This document shows, in pieces, positions 16,712 to 24,428 of a stretch of 34,315 nt of DNA. The DNA lies in assembly GCA_028710615.1 (NCBI GenBank), contig JAQTTT010000003.1:1-34315 (forward strand), written 5' to 3'. The stretch's first letter is position 1; every line of letters begins with the position of its first letter. The DNA is from Candidatus Nanoarchaeia archaeon (lineage in GTDB: Archaea; Nanobdellota; Nanobdellia; Tiddalikarchaeales; Tiddalikarchaeaceae). The notes beneath the pieces are model-generated. The model saw only the letters and a program-made list of their open reading frames with translations, did not search any database and was not told the origin of the DNA. Both the position numbers and the translations under genes were made by a program.

Positions 16712-19015
16712 ATGAAAAAAGACGCTTATTACTTGCTTTTTTTGGTAATCATAACCATTTTTTTTTATAATAGCATTGTTTTCAAATTTGATGAAATACT
16801 TGATTCGCCAGATGTTTATGATCTCTCATATCCATGGCTGTCCTTTTTTAATGAATATTTTTTAAAAAGCCAGATTCCATTATGGAATCCTTATAATTTT
16901 TTTGGGGACAGTTTTGTCGGAAATCCGCAAACATCAATGTTTTACATGTTTAATTTTATTTTTTCGCAGGTATTCAATGAAAAGTACATCTTTACTTTTG
17001 GTATAATATTTCACACGCTTTTGTCGGGAATTTCCATGTATTATCTATGCAAAACTTTCAAGCTAAATTCAAAATCATCCTTTGTTTCAGCAATACTTTT
17101 CATGTTCAACAGCTTTATGGTGAATAGGGTGGGGCATTATATGCTGTTTTGCGCAATGTCTTATTTTCCGCTCATATTTTTAATTTTTAAAAAAAGCTTG
17201 GATGAAAAAAGCAAATATTTTTCTTTTTTAACAGGATTTTTTTTAGGAATAGTTTTGCTCATAAGCGTTACTCAAATTTTTCTATATTTAATGATGGCAT
17301 TGTTTGCTTTTTGGCTTTTTAATTTTGTTGCAAAAAAGGAGTATGGAAGCAAAAGCCGAATATTGAATTATGCTGTTTTAATGCTAATTCCAGTATTTTT
17401 TTCTGTTTTTATTTCAGGGGCCCAGTTTTTTCCCTCATTAGAACTGTCAAGCCACACACTAAGAAGCCATATGACTTATGAATATGCATCCACGTATTCA
17501 ATGTCTATTGAAAAATATATTAATATTTTTTCGCCGAATTTTTTTGGAAATGGAAAAGATATGCCATTTTGGCTGAAAGGATTAAGTGCAGTGGAAACCG
17601 CGCCGTATATCGGCATTTTTGCATTGTTTTTGGCAATATTTGCCATAAAATTCAAAAATAATAATAAAAATGTCTTGTTTTTTTCTTTGCTTTTATTGCT
17701 AAGTTTTGTTTTCAGTTTTGTAAATCCTTTTTTGTTTAATTTACCGTTTTTCGGAAGCTTCAGGGCATATGCAAGGATATTGATTGTTTCAAATTTTTCC
17801 ATTTCAATTCTCGCGGGATTCGGCTTTGATTTTTTTTTAGGAAAATCATTTAAAAAAAACAAGGAAAGCATATGTAAGACAATAAAGCATTTTTCATTTT
17901 TCATAATTTTATTTTTTGCTCTAAGCTCAATCATTGTTTTATTCAGAGTTTATGAGCAGTTTAATTCGATGAACATAAACATTGAGCAGGATTCTTCAGC
18001 AATATCAAAAATAAGCTATGATAACAAATCATTTTCAATAAAAGATTCATTGATTTTTTCCCTAAAAGACTTTTTTTATTTTGTGTTGTTTTATGCGGGC
18101 AGCATTGCCATCATTTTTTTAAAAATAAAAAATAAAAGCAAACATGTTCCACTCATGGCAATATCATTCATAATATTCAATTTATTCTTTTTTAATTATG
18201 GGGGCATAAAAACAGCGCCATTGGATTCTTTGGAGTCATCCAACAATTTTAATGAAATCAATTCTTATAAAGAAAATTTGGGTTTATACCGCTATTTTGA
18301 CACATTGGATCAGGGCAATTCAAACATGCTTGATAAATATTTTAATATAAGGGGAAATAATCCCTCAAGATTTTATGATTCTGAATTGTTTTTTTCAAAT
18401 AATTATGATTATGGGGCATATTTTAACATAACCACGGACTATAATGACAACCTTACCTATGAAAAATATGATTTAATGGGGGTAAAATACATTTTTTCAG
18501 ATATTTTAATTCATGATTCAAGCTTAGAATTAATCAATGAAACAGACAAACATTTTGTTTATGAAAATACTGATGTTTTGCCAAGGGCATTTTTGCTTTC
18601 AAAAGAAGAAAATTGCAGCAAAACATTCAATTCATCACTGAATTATTTAATAAAAGAAGGTTGCTCATTGAATTTAAGCAACTATTGCTTGCAAGAAGCC
18701 AATATAAGCAATTATTCAATACATGGAGTGGTTTTGTCTTTAAATGCAGGCATCAAAGGTTTTGTTGTTTTAACAGACGCTTATTATGCTGGCTGGAAAG
18801 CAAGCATTGATGGCATTGAGGCGCCCATTATGAAATACTCAAATATTTTCAGGGCTGTTGAAGTTGATGAAAATTCAAAGGAAATCATCTTCTCATATGA
18901 GCCGGAATCTTTCAAATTCGGAAGTCTTTTATCTGTTTCTTCCCTGATTTTTTTCGCAATCATGTCATTTTTTAAAATTATTGGCGTTTATGAAAAAAAA
19001 CTTTTAATAAAATAA
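16712..19015 (+). CDS. YfhO-family membrane protein, putative GT-C glycosyltransferase
   Basis: A 767-residue membrane protein of the YfhO type (PF09586), whose members use polyprenyl-phosphate sugars to modify outside glycans. The family hallmarks are in the first extracellular loop: acidic residues in DSPDVYDLSYPWLSFF (31-46), then IPLWNPYNFFG (55-65) and NPQTSMFYMFNF (71-82). Roughly eleven TM segments reach to about 495, followed by a long soluble region (500-735) and a last TM near 740-758. TDAYYAGWKASIDG in the C-terminal part is another family feature. A DPM1-like synthase at 14167 could supply the lipid-linked donor. Its last 28 bp overlap the convergent GT2 gene. Confidence 0.85.
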   Translation: MKKDAYYLLFLVIITIFFYNSIVFKFDEILDSPDVYDLSYPWLSFFNEYFLKSQIPLWNPYNFFGDSFVGNPQTSMFYMFNFIFSQVFNEKYIFTFGIIFHTLLSGISMYYLCKTFKLNSKSSFVSAILFMFNSFMVNRVGHYMLFCAMSYFPLIFLIFKKSLDEKSKYFSFLTGFFLGIVLLISVTQIFLYLMMALFAFWLFNFVAKKEYGSKSRILNYAVLMLIPVFFSVFISGAQFFPSLELSSHTLRSHMTYEYASTYSMSIEKYINIFSPNFFGNGKDMPFWLKGLSAVETAPYIGIFALFLAIFAIKFKNNNKNVLFFSLLLLLSFVFSFVNPFLFNLPFFGSFRAYARILIVSNFSISILAGFGFDFFLGKSFKKNKESICKTIKHFSFFIILFFALSSIIVLFRVYEQFNSMNINIEQDSSAISKISYDNKSFSIKDSLIFSLKDFFYFVLFYAGSIAIIFLKIKNKSKHVPLMAISFIIFNLFFFNYGGIKTAPLDSLESSNNFNEINSYKENLGLYRYFDTLDQGNSNMLDKYFNIRGNNPSRFYDSELFFSNNYDYGAYFNITTDYNDNLTYEKYDLMGVKYIFSDILIHDSSLELINETDKHFVYENTDVLPRAFLLSKEENCSKTFNSSLNYLIKEGCSLNLSNYCLQEANISNYSIHGVVLSLNAGIKGFVVLTDAYYAGWKASIDGIEAPIMKYSNIFRAVEVDENSKEIIFSYEPESFKFGSLLSVSSLIFFAIMSFFKIIGVYEKKLLIK

Positions 19016-19872
19016 AAAAGCATTATTAATTTTGAAAAGACATCAATGAAAGGGTAGCATAGAAATTCCAACAGCATATTTTTTTTTAAAAAATATTTCA
19101 TAAAATTAATTTTTTTAAAATAAAAGCAAAAAAGATAAACCAAGCCATAAATCATGAATATTGGAGAATAAAAGCTTAAAAAAATAGACAGAACAAATGC
19201 AATGGAAAGAAGCATTAAATATGCGGGCTTAAAGTCTTTGGTTTTTTTTATGTATTTTTTTATAGTATTGCCATACCACCTGTATCTTTTGAAAAACAAG
19301 CTAAAATTATCAATTGAAGAGTCATTGAACATCTCTCTTTCTATGGTGATGGGGTTTTTGCTGTTTTTTTCAAGCCTTGAATAAAAATCCGCGTCTTCCC
19401 CGTATTCTAAATTTTCATCAAATCCCGAAGCCATTATTTTTTTTTCAAATATTATGGGCCAAAAAACATCATTTGAATGCGGAGTGTCTTTTATGTTTAT
19501 GATAGTTCTTAGAAATGATTTTTTTTTGGAAGGGTAATGAAATGAAATATTTGCCGCATCCGCATTTTTTTTAATGATTTCATCCATAATGTCGGATATT
19601 ATGTTTTTGTCTTTTTTATATGATGAAAATTCATCAGAATCCCTAAGCATAATGAATTTTCCGGAGGCTTTTTTTATTCCCAAATTTCTTGCATGGCTTG
19701 GGCCCCTTTTCGGATCCTTGATTAAAATAAGGTTTTTTGATTTTATTTTTTTTGTTTCAGGCGTTACCACAATCAATTCTTTGTTTTTATAGGATTGATT
19801 TTTCCAGGTTTTTATGGTATTATTTAATCCGCCATTATATTCTTTTGAAATTATGATTATGGATATTTTCAT
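18988..19872 (-). CDS. GT2 glycosyltransferase with C-terminal TM segments
   Basis: 294 residues. The GT-A domain shows SIIIISKEYNGGLNNTI (4-20), RGPSHARNLGIKKASG (56-71), the metal site Asp78-Ser-Asp80 in LRDSDEF, a catalytic-type Glu-Asp at 159-160 in YGEDADFYSRL, and RYRWYG near 200, which resembles the Q/RxxRW element. Residues about 220-290 form two or three hydrophobic segments that should anchor it in the membrane. Its promoter spacer is made of an 8-bp tandem repeat. The gene ends inside the YfhO-like gene on the other strand (28-bp overlap). Donor and acceptor are unknown. Confidence 0.86.
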   Translation of the reverse strand: MKISIIIISKEYNGGLNNTIKTWKNQSYKNKELIVVTPETKKIKSKNLILIKDPKRGPSHARNLGIKKASGKFIMLRDSDEFSSYKKDKNIISDIMDEIIKKNADAANISFHYPSKKKSFLRTIINIKDTPHSNDVFWPIIFEKKIMASGFDENLEYGEDADFYSRLEKNSKNPITIEREMFNDSSIDNFSLFFKRYRWYGNTIKKYIKKTKDFKPAYLMLLSIAFVLSIFLSFYSPIFMIYGLVYLFCFYFKKINFMKYFLKKNMLLEFLCYPFIDVFSKLIMLFYFIKSFFS

Positions 19873-19874
19873 TC

Positions 19875-19898
19875 ATTATTTTATTATTTTATTATTTT
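19875..19898 (-). repeat. Three perfect tandem copies of an 8-bp repeat in a promoter spacer
   Basis: ATTATTTT x3 on the plus strand (AAAATAAT x3 on the sense strand of the GT2 gene). The array fills the interval between the TATA box and the ATG at 19872. Confidence 0.75.
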
Positions 19899-19905
19899 AT
19901 AAACC
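19895..19905 (-). promoter_or_regulatory. TATA box of GT2 gene (19872)
   Basis: GGTTTATAAAA on the minus strand, centred about 27 nt before the ATG; its 3' end runs into the 8-bp repeats. Confidence 0.6.
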
Positions 19906-19944
19906 TCTCTATATTTTTATATAAAAATCAACGCAAATAAAATG

Positions 19945-20742
19945 CTATTTTGCTTTAATCATTTTTTCTTGGCTCATTTTATGCCCGGCAAATTTGCCTT
20001 TTTTTCTTTTCCCGTATTTTGGGGGCATATAAATTTCTTTTAATGTTTTTTTCACAAAATTATTTTTCATCAATTCTTTTTTTACAAAAAAAGCGTTTGA
20101 GCCGTTGCTGTCGCAGGCAACTAATTCATAACCCTTTAATTTTCCCAGCAAATAAAGCGCTTTTATGCCTGCCCCAAAATAATTGGTTCCATCCCACATT
20201 CTCTTGGGCTCATATTTCACAACCAGAGGTTCATTGTAGGGCACTGATGAATTGTATTCAATAACAACAACCCTTGGTTCATATTTTTTTATTGCTCTCC
20301 AGACATAATAATCATTAAAATCTATGTCAATGGACAGCAAATCAAATTTTTTTGGAACATTGTATTTTTTGAATAATTTATTGATATTTTCAGCAGTGAT
20401 AAATTCTTTTTTAATTAAAGGATTGCCATAACCATTCCCATCCATAATCAGCCCGTTCCATCCCTTTTTTTCTCGCAAATTCCTGGTATTGCATTCTTTT
20501 CCATCTTCAACTCCAAATTCTACAAAATATTTATTGGTGGTGCCGATTTTATCAAACATTATTTCTATTATTCCGTCTTCTCCGTTTTGCGAATAAACAC
20601 GCTTTTCAAATTTGTTGAGATTTTTAATGGGCTTATTTTTTAAGAATAATGAAGATATGGAGTAATTAATATAAAATTTGTGGTTATACTTCAAAAAAAT
20701 GAATATTTTGCGGAGAAACTTGCGAATTGCTTTTTTAAACAA
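19945..20742 (-). CDS. FkbM-like methyltransferase-fold protein (YSQNGED family)
   Basis: A 265-residue protein of a widespread, poorly characterised family found in polysaccharide clusters. It carries VYSQNGEDGII (49-59), the glycine-rich FVEFGVEDGKECNTRNL (73-89) followed by GWNGLIMDGN (94-103), which together look like SAM motifs I and II, and LLSIDIDFNDYYVW (135-148) at the position of the FkbM acidic motif. The N-terminus (1-40) is basic and hydrophobic and may sit on the membrane. It begins 4 nt after the upstream FkbM methyltransferase gene, so the two are co-expressed and may act in sequence on one glycan. Function as a sugar O-methyltransferase is inference. Confidence 0.75.
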   Translation of the reverse strand: MFKKAIRKFLRKIFIFLKYNHKFYINYSISSLFLKNKPIKNLNKFEKRVYSQNGEDGIIEIMFDKIGTTNKYFVEFGVEDGKECNTRNLREKKGWNGLIMDGNGYGNPLIKKEFITAENINKLFKKYNVPKKFDLLSIDIDFNDYYVWRAIKKYEPRVVVIEYNSSVPYNEPLVVKYEPKRMWDGTNYFGAGIKALYLLGKLKGYELVACDSNGSNAFFVKKELMKNNFVKKTLKEIYMPPKYGKRKKGKFAGHKMSQEKMIKAK

Positions 20743-20746
20743 AAGA

Positions 20747-21520
20747 TTAACCCCTCCTAATAGCTGTTATCAATCCTGTTTGCTCGTTTTTTTTCATTTT
20801 TTTTATCTCAAAATCATTGTTTTTTAAAAATTTTTTTAATTCATTAAAGCTTTTTCCATTGTCGATATCATGGTATTCCATTGTTATTGTCTTTATTTTT
20901 TTTATATTGTCTTTTTTAGATTTAAATAATATTCCATATTCTGAGCCTTCGCAATCCAATTTAAGCAATTCTATTTTTTTTATTTTATTTTCTTTTATAA
21001 AATCATCAAAGGATATTGTTTTTATTTTTTCTCTTTTTTTTGATTTTATTATTAAGGAATGCCCTCCGCTATTATTGTCATCAATATTTATATAGCACTC
21101 CCCGGAATAATTGAAAAGGGCCTTATTTATTGCAACAACATTTTTATTGTTATTTAATTCAATGTTTTCTTTCAATAATTTAAAGTTGTCTTTCATGGGT
21201 TCAAATGAATAAACCGTTGAATTCGGATATTTCTTTGAAATATAATTTGAAAATACGCCAATTTGGGCCCCAACATCCAATATTATGCTTTTTTTTTTGC
21301 CAATTTTATCATAATACTCTTTATCTATTATTATTTTATTTATTATTTCCAAATCAGTTTTATTTCTCACCTTTAAAACAAGGCCGTTTTTTAGCCTGAT
21401 TATTTTATTTTTAATGAAAGATTTTCTTATAAGAAAATAATCTATGAAACTTTCATAATTATTGATTATTCTGCTTATTTTTTCAGCGAATTTCATATTT
21501 TTAAATATTGATATTAACAT
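20747..21520 (-). CDS. FkbM-family SAM-dependent methyltransferase
   Basis: 257 residues with the FkbM pattern: SAM motif I ILDVGAQIGVFS (80-91), acidic motif in YSFEPMKDN (104-112), and LLKLDCEGSEYGIL (185-198), the conserved (D/H)xEGxE-like strand. FkbM enzymes methylate hydroxyl groups on sugars or polyketides. It is the third gene of the minus-strand operon starting at 23324. ATG 21520 is taken as start because it lies 20 nt after the previous stop; an in-frame ATG at 21496 is an alternative that loses nothing conserved. Lys, Ile and Asn make up 112 of 257 residues by hand count, unusually high even here. Confidence 0.88.
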   Translation of the reverse strand: MLISIFKNMKFAEKISRIINNYESFIDYFLIRKSFIKNKIIRLKNGLVLKVRNKTDLEIINKIIIDKEYYDKIGKKKSIILDVGAQIGVFSNYISKKYPNSTVYSFEPMKDNFKLLKENIELNNNKNVVAINKALFNYSGECYINIDDNNSGGHSLIIKSKKREKIKTISFDDFIKENKIKKIELLKLDCEGSEYGILFKSKKDNIKKIKTITMEYHDIDNGKSFNELKKFLKNNDFEIKKMKKNEQTGLITAIRRG

Positions 21521-21540
21521 TATAAATCTTTTTAAAATAT

Positions 21541-22632
21541 TTATTTCATTAAATATTCAAACACTTCATTTAAATGCTCCTTTTTTATTTTATGGGGCAG
21601 TGTTATTTCTTCATTTGAAAGGGGTTTTATTTTATTGTTTTTAATGCTTTGAATTTTTTCTGACAATTCTTTGATTGTTGAAAATACAAACCTGCGAGGC
21701 AATATTTCGCTGATTCCATTGCTAACATGGGATACCATTGGTTTTCCTGAAGACATGCATTCCAAAGGGACTATTCCGAAATCTTCATCATAAGAAGTGT
21801 AAACTGCCAAAAAAGATTTATCATACCATTTTTGGATTTCATTGTCGTCAAGCTCTCCCAAGAATTCAACGGGCAAATTGTTTTCTTTAACAATTTTTTT
21901 TAAATATTCATAATATTTTTGGTTGGATATTTTTCCTATTATTGCTGTTTTAGGCTTATTTTTAATTAATTTTAAAGCTTCCAATAAAATAGCCTGGTTT
22001 TTTTCAGGGCTGATTCTTGAAACGCTAATCAAATATTCGCCTGTTTTATTTGATTTTTTCATTAATTTTCCTGCAGGAGGGTAAAGAACAGAATGCTCAT
22101 TAAATTCGTATATTAAATTAAATTTAGTCCACATTTTATGGGAGTTAACCCAGATTCTATCAAAATATTTAATGCTTTCTTTGTCTAATTTTTCCCCTTT
22201 TTTTAAAATTGCCTTAAAAATCCATTTTTTATCATTCAAAGTCTTGAAAAGCTTTGGATACAGGTGCTTTTCCGGGTGGCTGCAATACCAAAAAATTTTT
22301 GTTTTGTATTTTTTTTTGGCTTTCATTGCTAAAATATTTGTAAAAGGCCTGTAGCAAATAAGGGCATCGTATTTTTCCAGAAATGAAACATCCAAATCAA
22401 TAATGTGCCTTGACAACAATGTGCTTCTTATTTTTTTTTTATTTTCATAATTTTTTGCGTATTCTTTTATTTTAAATTTTTTAAAATCATTTGGAAAAAC
22501 ATTTTTATTGTAATATCCGCACAATATTTCAACATCAAGCCCCTTTTTTTTTAAAAAATTCGCATGGGTTGCAATAAGCCTTTCTGTTCCCGCATTCATT
22601 TCTATTTCAACATTCAATAATCCTATTTTCAT
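21541..22632 (-). CDS. GT4 glycosyltransferase, ALG2-like
   Basis: Retaining GT-B glycosyltransferase of 363 residues. The opening VEIEMNAGTERLI (8-20), where the usual glycine-rich loop is NAGTER, and IFWYCSHPEKHLYPK (113-127) resemble the ALG2/ALG11-type mannosyltransferases of lipid-linked oligosaccharide synthesis. The donor half has LISVSRISPEKNQ (201-213) and the EX7E pair Glu283 and Glu291 in DEDFGIVPLECMSSGKPMV. It lies 5 nt after the HddC-like gene, so it may transfer the sugar activated by that enzyme, plausibly a GDP-heptose; this is inference. A T10 homopolymer lies within the coding region at 22431-22440. Confidence 0.88.
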   Translation of the reverse strand: MKIGLLNVEIEMNAGTERLIATHANFLKKKGLDVEILCGYYNKNVFPNDFKKFKIKEYAKNYENKKKIRSTLLSRHIIDLDVSFLEKYDALICYRPFTNILAMKAKKKYKTKIFWYCSHPEKHLYPKLFKTLNDKKWIFKAILKKGEKLDKESIKYFDRIWVNSHKMWTKFNLIYEFNEHSVLYPPAGKLMKKSNKTGEYLISVSRISPEKNQAILLEALKLIKNKPKTAIIGKISNQKYYEYLKKIVKENNLPVEFLGELDDNEIQKWYDKSFLAVYTSYDEDFGIVPLECMSSGKPMVSHVSNGISEILPRRFVFSTIKELSEKIQSIKNNKIKPLSNEEITLPHKIKKEHLNEVFEYLMK

Positions 22633-22637
22633 CTTAT

Positions 22638-23324
22638 TTATTTTATCATCTCATTAAATTTTTTATAGTTGTCGGGAGTTCCTATATCAATATATTTTTC
22701 ATTATATTTCACTGCTTTTAAGCCTTTTTTTATTATTATTGGAAATATCTCTTTTTCCAGGCTGACTTTTTTGTTTTCAGGTATTAAATCCAAGACATTT
22801 TTTTTAAAAATATAAACTCCCGCGTTCATGTATTTGTCGTTTTTTGAAGGATTTTTGGGCCTTTCTTTTAATTCAACAACATCATTGTCTTTGTTAAGTT
22901 TTACAATTGTTACTTCAGAGGGATTGATTGTTTTTGTTATCACCATTAAATGTTTTTTATTTTTATTGAATTCTTTTATTATTTTTTCATAATCCAATTC
23001 GTGGTAGGTGTCTCCATTTAATAGGATAAAATCTTCCCTGATTAAATTTTGAGCATTTTTTAGCGCACCAGCAGTTCCCAATGGCTCTTTTTCAATTGAA
23101 TATTCTATTTTAATTCCATATTCTTTTCCGTCCTCGAAATATTCCATTATTTTTTCATGCTTATGTCCAACGCAAATTATTATTCTGTTAAAATGATTTT
23201 TTAATTGGGAAATGAGATAGTGCAAAAACGGTTTTTTATTAAATTCAGCCATTGACTTTGGCAGATTATTAATTATTCCGCTTAATCGGGTTCCCAGCCC
23301 TCCGGCCAAAATCACTGCTTCCAT
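22638..23324 (-). CDS. hddC: Sugar-1-phosphate nucleotidyltransferase, HddC-like (heptose 1-phosphate guanylyltransferase)
   Basis: 228-residue nucleotidyltransferase: ILAGGLGTRL (5-14) and the catalytic-type lysine in NLPKSMAEFNKKPFL (20-34), then ILLNGDTYHELD with the metal-binding Asp, MNAGVYIFKK and YIDIGTPDNYKKFNEM at the end. The short length and the wording PKSMAEFNKKPFLHYLI resemble HddC, which makes GDP-D-glycero-D-manno-heptose, more than the ManC or GalU families. The divergent gene is an HddA-like kinase, which supports this. It could still be a mannose-1-phosphate guanylyltransferase-like enzyme. It heads a four-gene operon with gaps of 5, 20 and 4 nt. Confidence 0.78.
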   Translation of the reverse strand: MEAVILAGGLGTRLSGIINNLPKSMAEFNKKPFLHYLISQLKNHFNRIIICVGHKHEKIMEYFEDGKEYGIKIEYSIEKEPLGTAGALKNAQNLIREDFILLNGDTYHELDYEKIIKEFNKNKKHLMVITKTINPSEVTIVKLNKDNDVVELKERPKNPSKNDKYMNAGVYIFKKNVLDLIPENKKVSLEKEIFPIIIKKGLKAVKYNEKYIDIGTPDNYKKFNEMIK

Positions 23325-23344
23325 TTTTAATTAATATTAGTTAA

Positions 23345-23356
23345 ATATTTAAATAT
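23345..23356. promoter_or_regulatory. Single perfectly palindromic TATA box for two divergent genes
   Basis: ATATTTAAATAT is a perfect 12-bp palindrome. Its centre is 26.5 nt from the ATG at 23324 (minus) and 25.5 nt from the ATG at 23376 (plus), the exact leaderless spacing for both genes. No second TATA-like element of comparable quality is present in the 51-nt spacer. Confidence 0.7.
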
Positions 23357-23375
23357 CTTAACTTTTATTATATCC

Positions 23376-24380
23376 ATGATAATTTGCAGGGCTCCGGTAA
23401 GAATTGATTTTGGGGGCGGAGGCACAGATATTGAGCCATATTCTTCTGAGCATACAGGATTTGTTTTAAACTCTGCCATTAATAGGTTTGTTAAAACAAT
23501 TGTGGCAAAAAGAGACGATAAAATAATAAAAATAATATCCAGCGATTTTAATTCAATAATAGAAAAGGAATCAATAAATGATTTGACTTATGATTCAACA
23601 TTGGATTTAATAAAAGGATTGATTAAAAGGATGAACCCTTTAAAAGGAATTGATTTATTCACAAGAAGCGATATTCCAACAAAATCCGGATTGGGGGCGA
23701 GCGCATCGCTTAGCACCAGCGTAATAGGCGCTTTAAATGAGTTGGAAAAAAAGAATTTAACAGAATGTGAAATAGCGGAATTGGGCTATGGCGTGGAGCA
23801 TGATGATTTAAAAAATGAAGGCGGAAGGCAAGACCAATATGTAAGCGTTTTTGGAGGATTTAATCAAATAGAATTTTTAGGGAATTCGAATGTAAAAGTC
23901 AGCAAGCTCACTTTAAAATCATCATTTTTAGAGCATTTAAACAAGAATTTGATTTTAATTTATACTGGAATTCCCCATATTAGCGGAAATATAATTTCAA
24001 AACAAGTTGATTCTTACAATAAAAAGGAGCAAATAGCGGTTGAATCATTGCATAAGGTAAAAGAAATAGCAATGAATATGAAAGATTCTTTGCTAAAGGA
24101 AGATTATGAATCTTTTGCCAAAGGATTGGAAAAAGATTGGGAATATAAGACAAAATTGAATCCCTTAATAACAACTGACAGGATGAGGGCGCTTAATAAT
24201 ATTGCATTAAAAAATGGGGCTATTGGCGGAAGAGTTTGCGGGGCAGGAGGGGGAGGATGCATGATTTGGCTTTGCAATGAAGGAAAAAAAGACGGGGTTG
24301 TTTCTGCATTAAAAAAAGAAAATGCCCATGAAATAAAATATGAATTTAACAGCAAGGGATACGAAGTCGTGGATTTTTAA
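23376..24380 (+). CDS. hddA: GHMP kinase, HddA-like (D-glycero-D-manno-heptose-7-phosphate kinase)
   Basis: Phosphorylates a heptose 7-phosphate at C1 to feed the guanylyltransferase (family knowledge). The 334-residue protein starts with CRAPVRIDFGGGGTDIEPY (4-22), the signature of HddA and related L-fucose/heptose kinases, then the GHMP ATP loop PTKSGLGASASLSTSVIGAL (101-120), GGRQDQY (149-155) and the C-terminal GRVCGAGGGGCMIWL (285-299). Isomerase GmhA and phosphatase GmhB, needed to complete the pathway, are not in the window. It is read from the same symmetric promoter as the HddC-like gene. Fucose/other sugar kinase activity is the main alternative. Confidence 0.85.
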   Translation: MIICRAPVRIDFGGGGTDIEPYSSEHTGFVLNSAINRFVKTIVAKRDDKIIKIISSDFNSIIEKESINDLTYDSTLDLIKGLIKRMNPLKGIDLFTRSDIPTKSGLGASASLSTSVIGALNELEKKNLTECEIAELGYGVEHDDLKNEGGRQDQYVSVFGGFNQIEFLGNSNVKVSKLTLKSSFLEHLNKNLILIYTGIPHISGNIISKQVDSYNKKEQIAVESLHKVKEIAMNMKDSLLKEDYESFAKGLEKDWEYKTKLNPLITTDRMRALNNIALKNGAIGGRVCGAGGGGCMIWLCNEGKKDGVVSALKKENAHEIKYEFNSKGYEVVDF

Positions 24381-24394
24381 TTGCCAAAGAAAGA

Positions 24395-24402
24395 TTTTAA
24401 AA
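24395..24402 (+). promoter_or_regulatory. TATA-like box before the SPASM gene
   Basis: TTTTAAAA centred about 30 nt before the TTG at 24429. An ATG at 24424 opens only a two-codon frame (ATG TTT TGA) that overlaps the TTG. Confidence 0.4.
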
Positions 24403-24428
24403 TGGATAAAGTTTAATTTTTTTATGTT

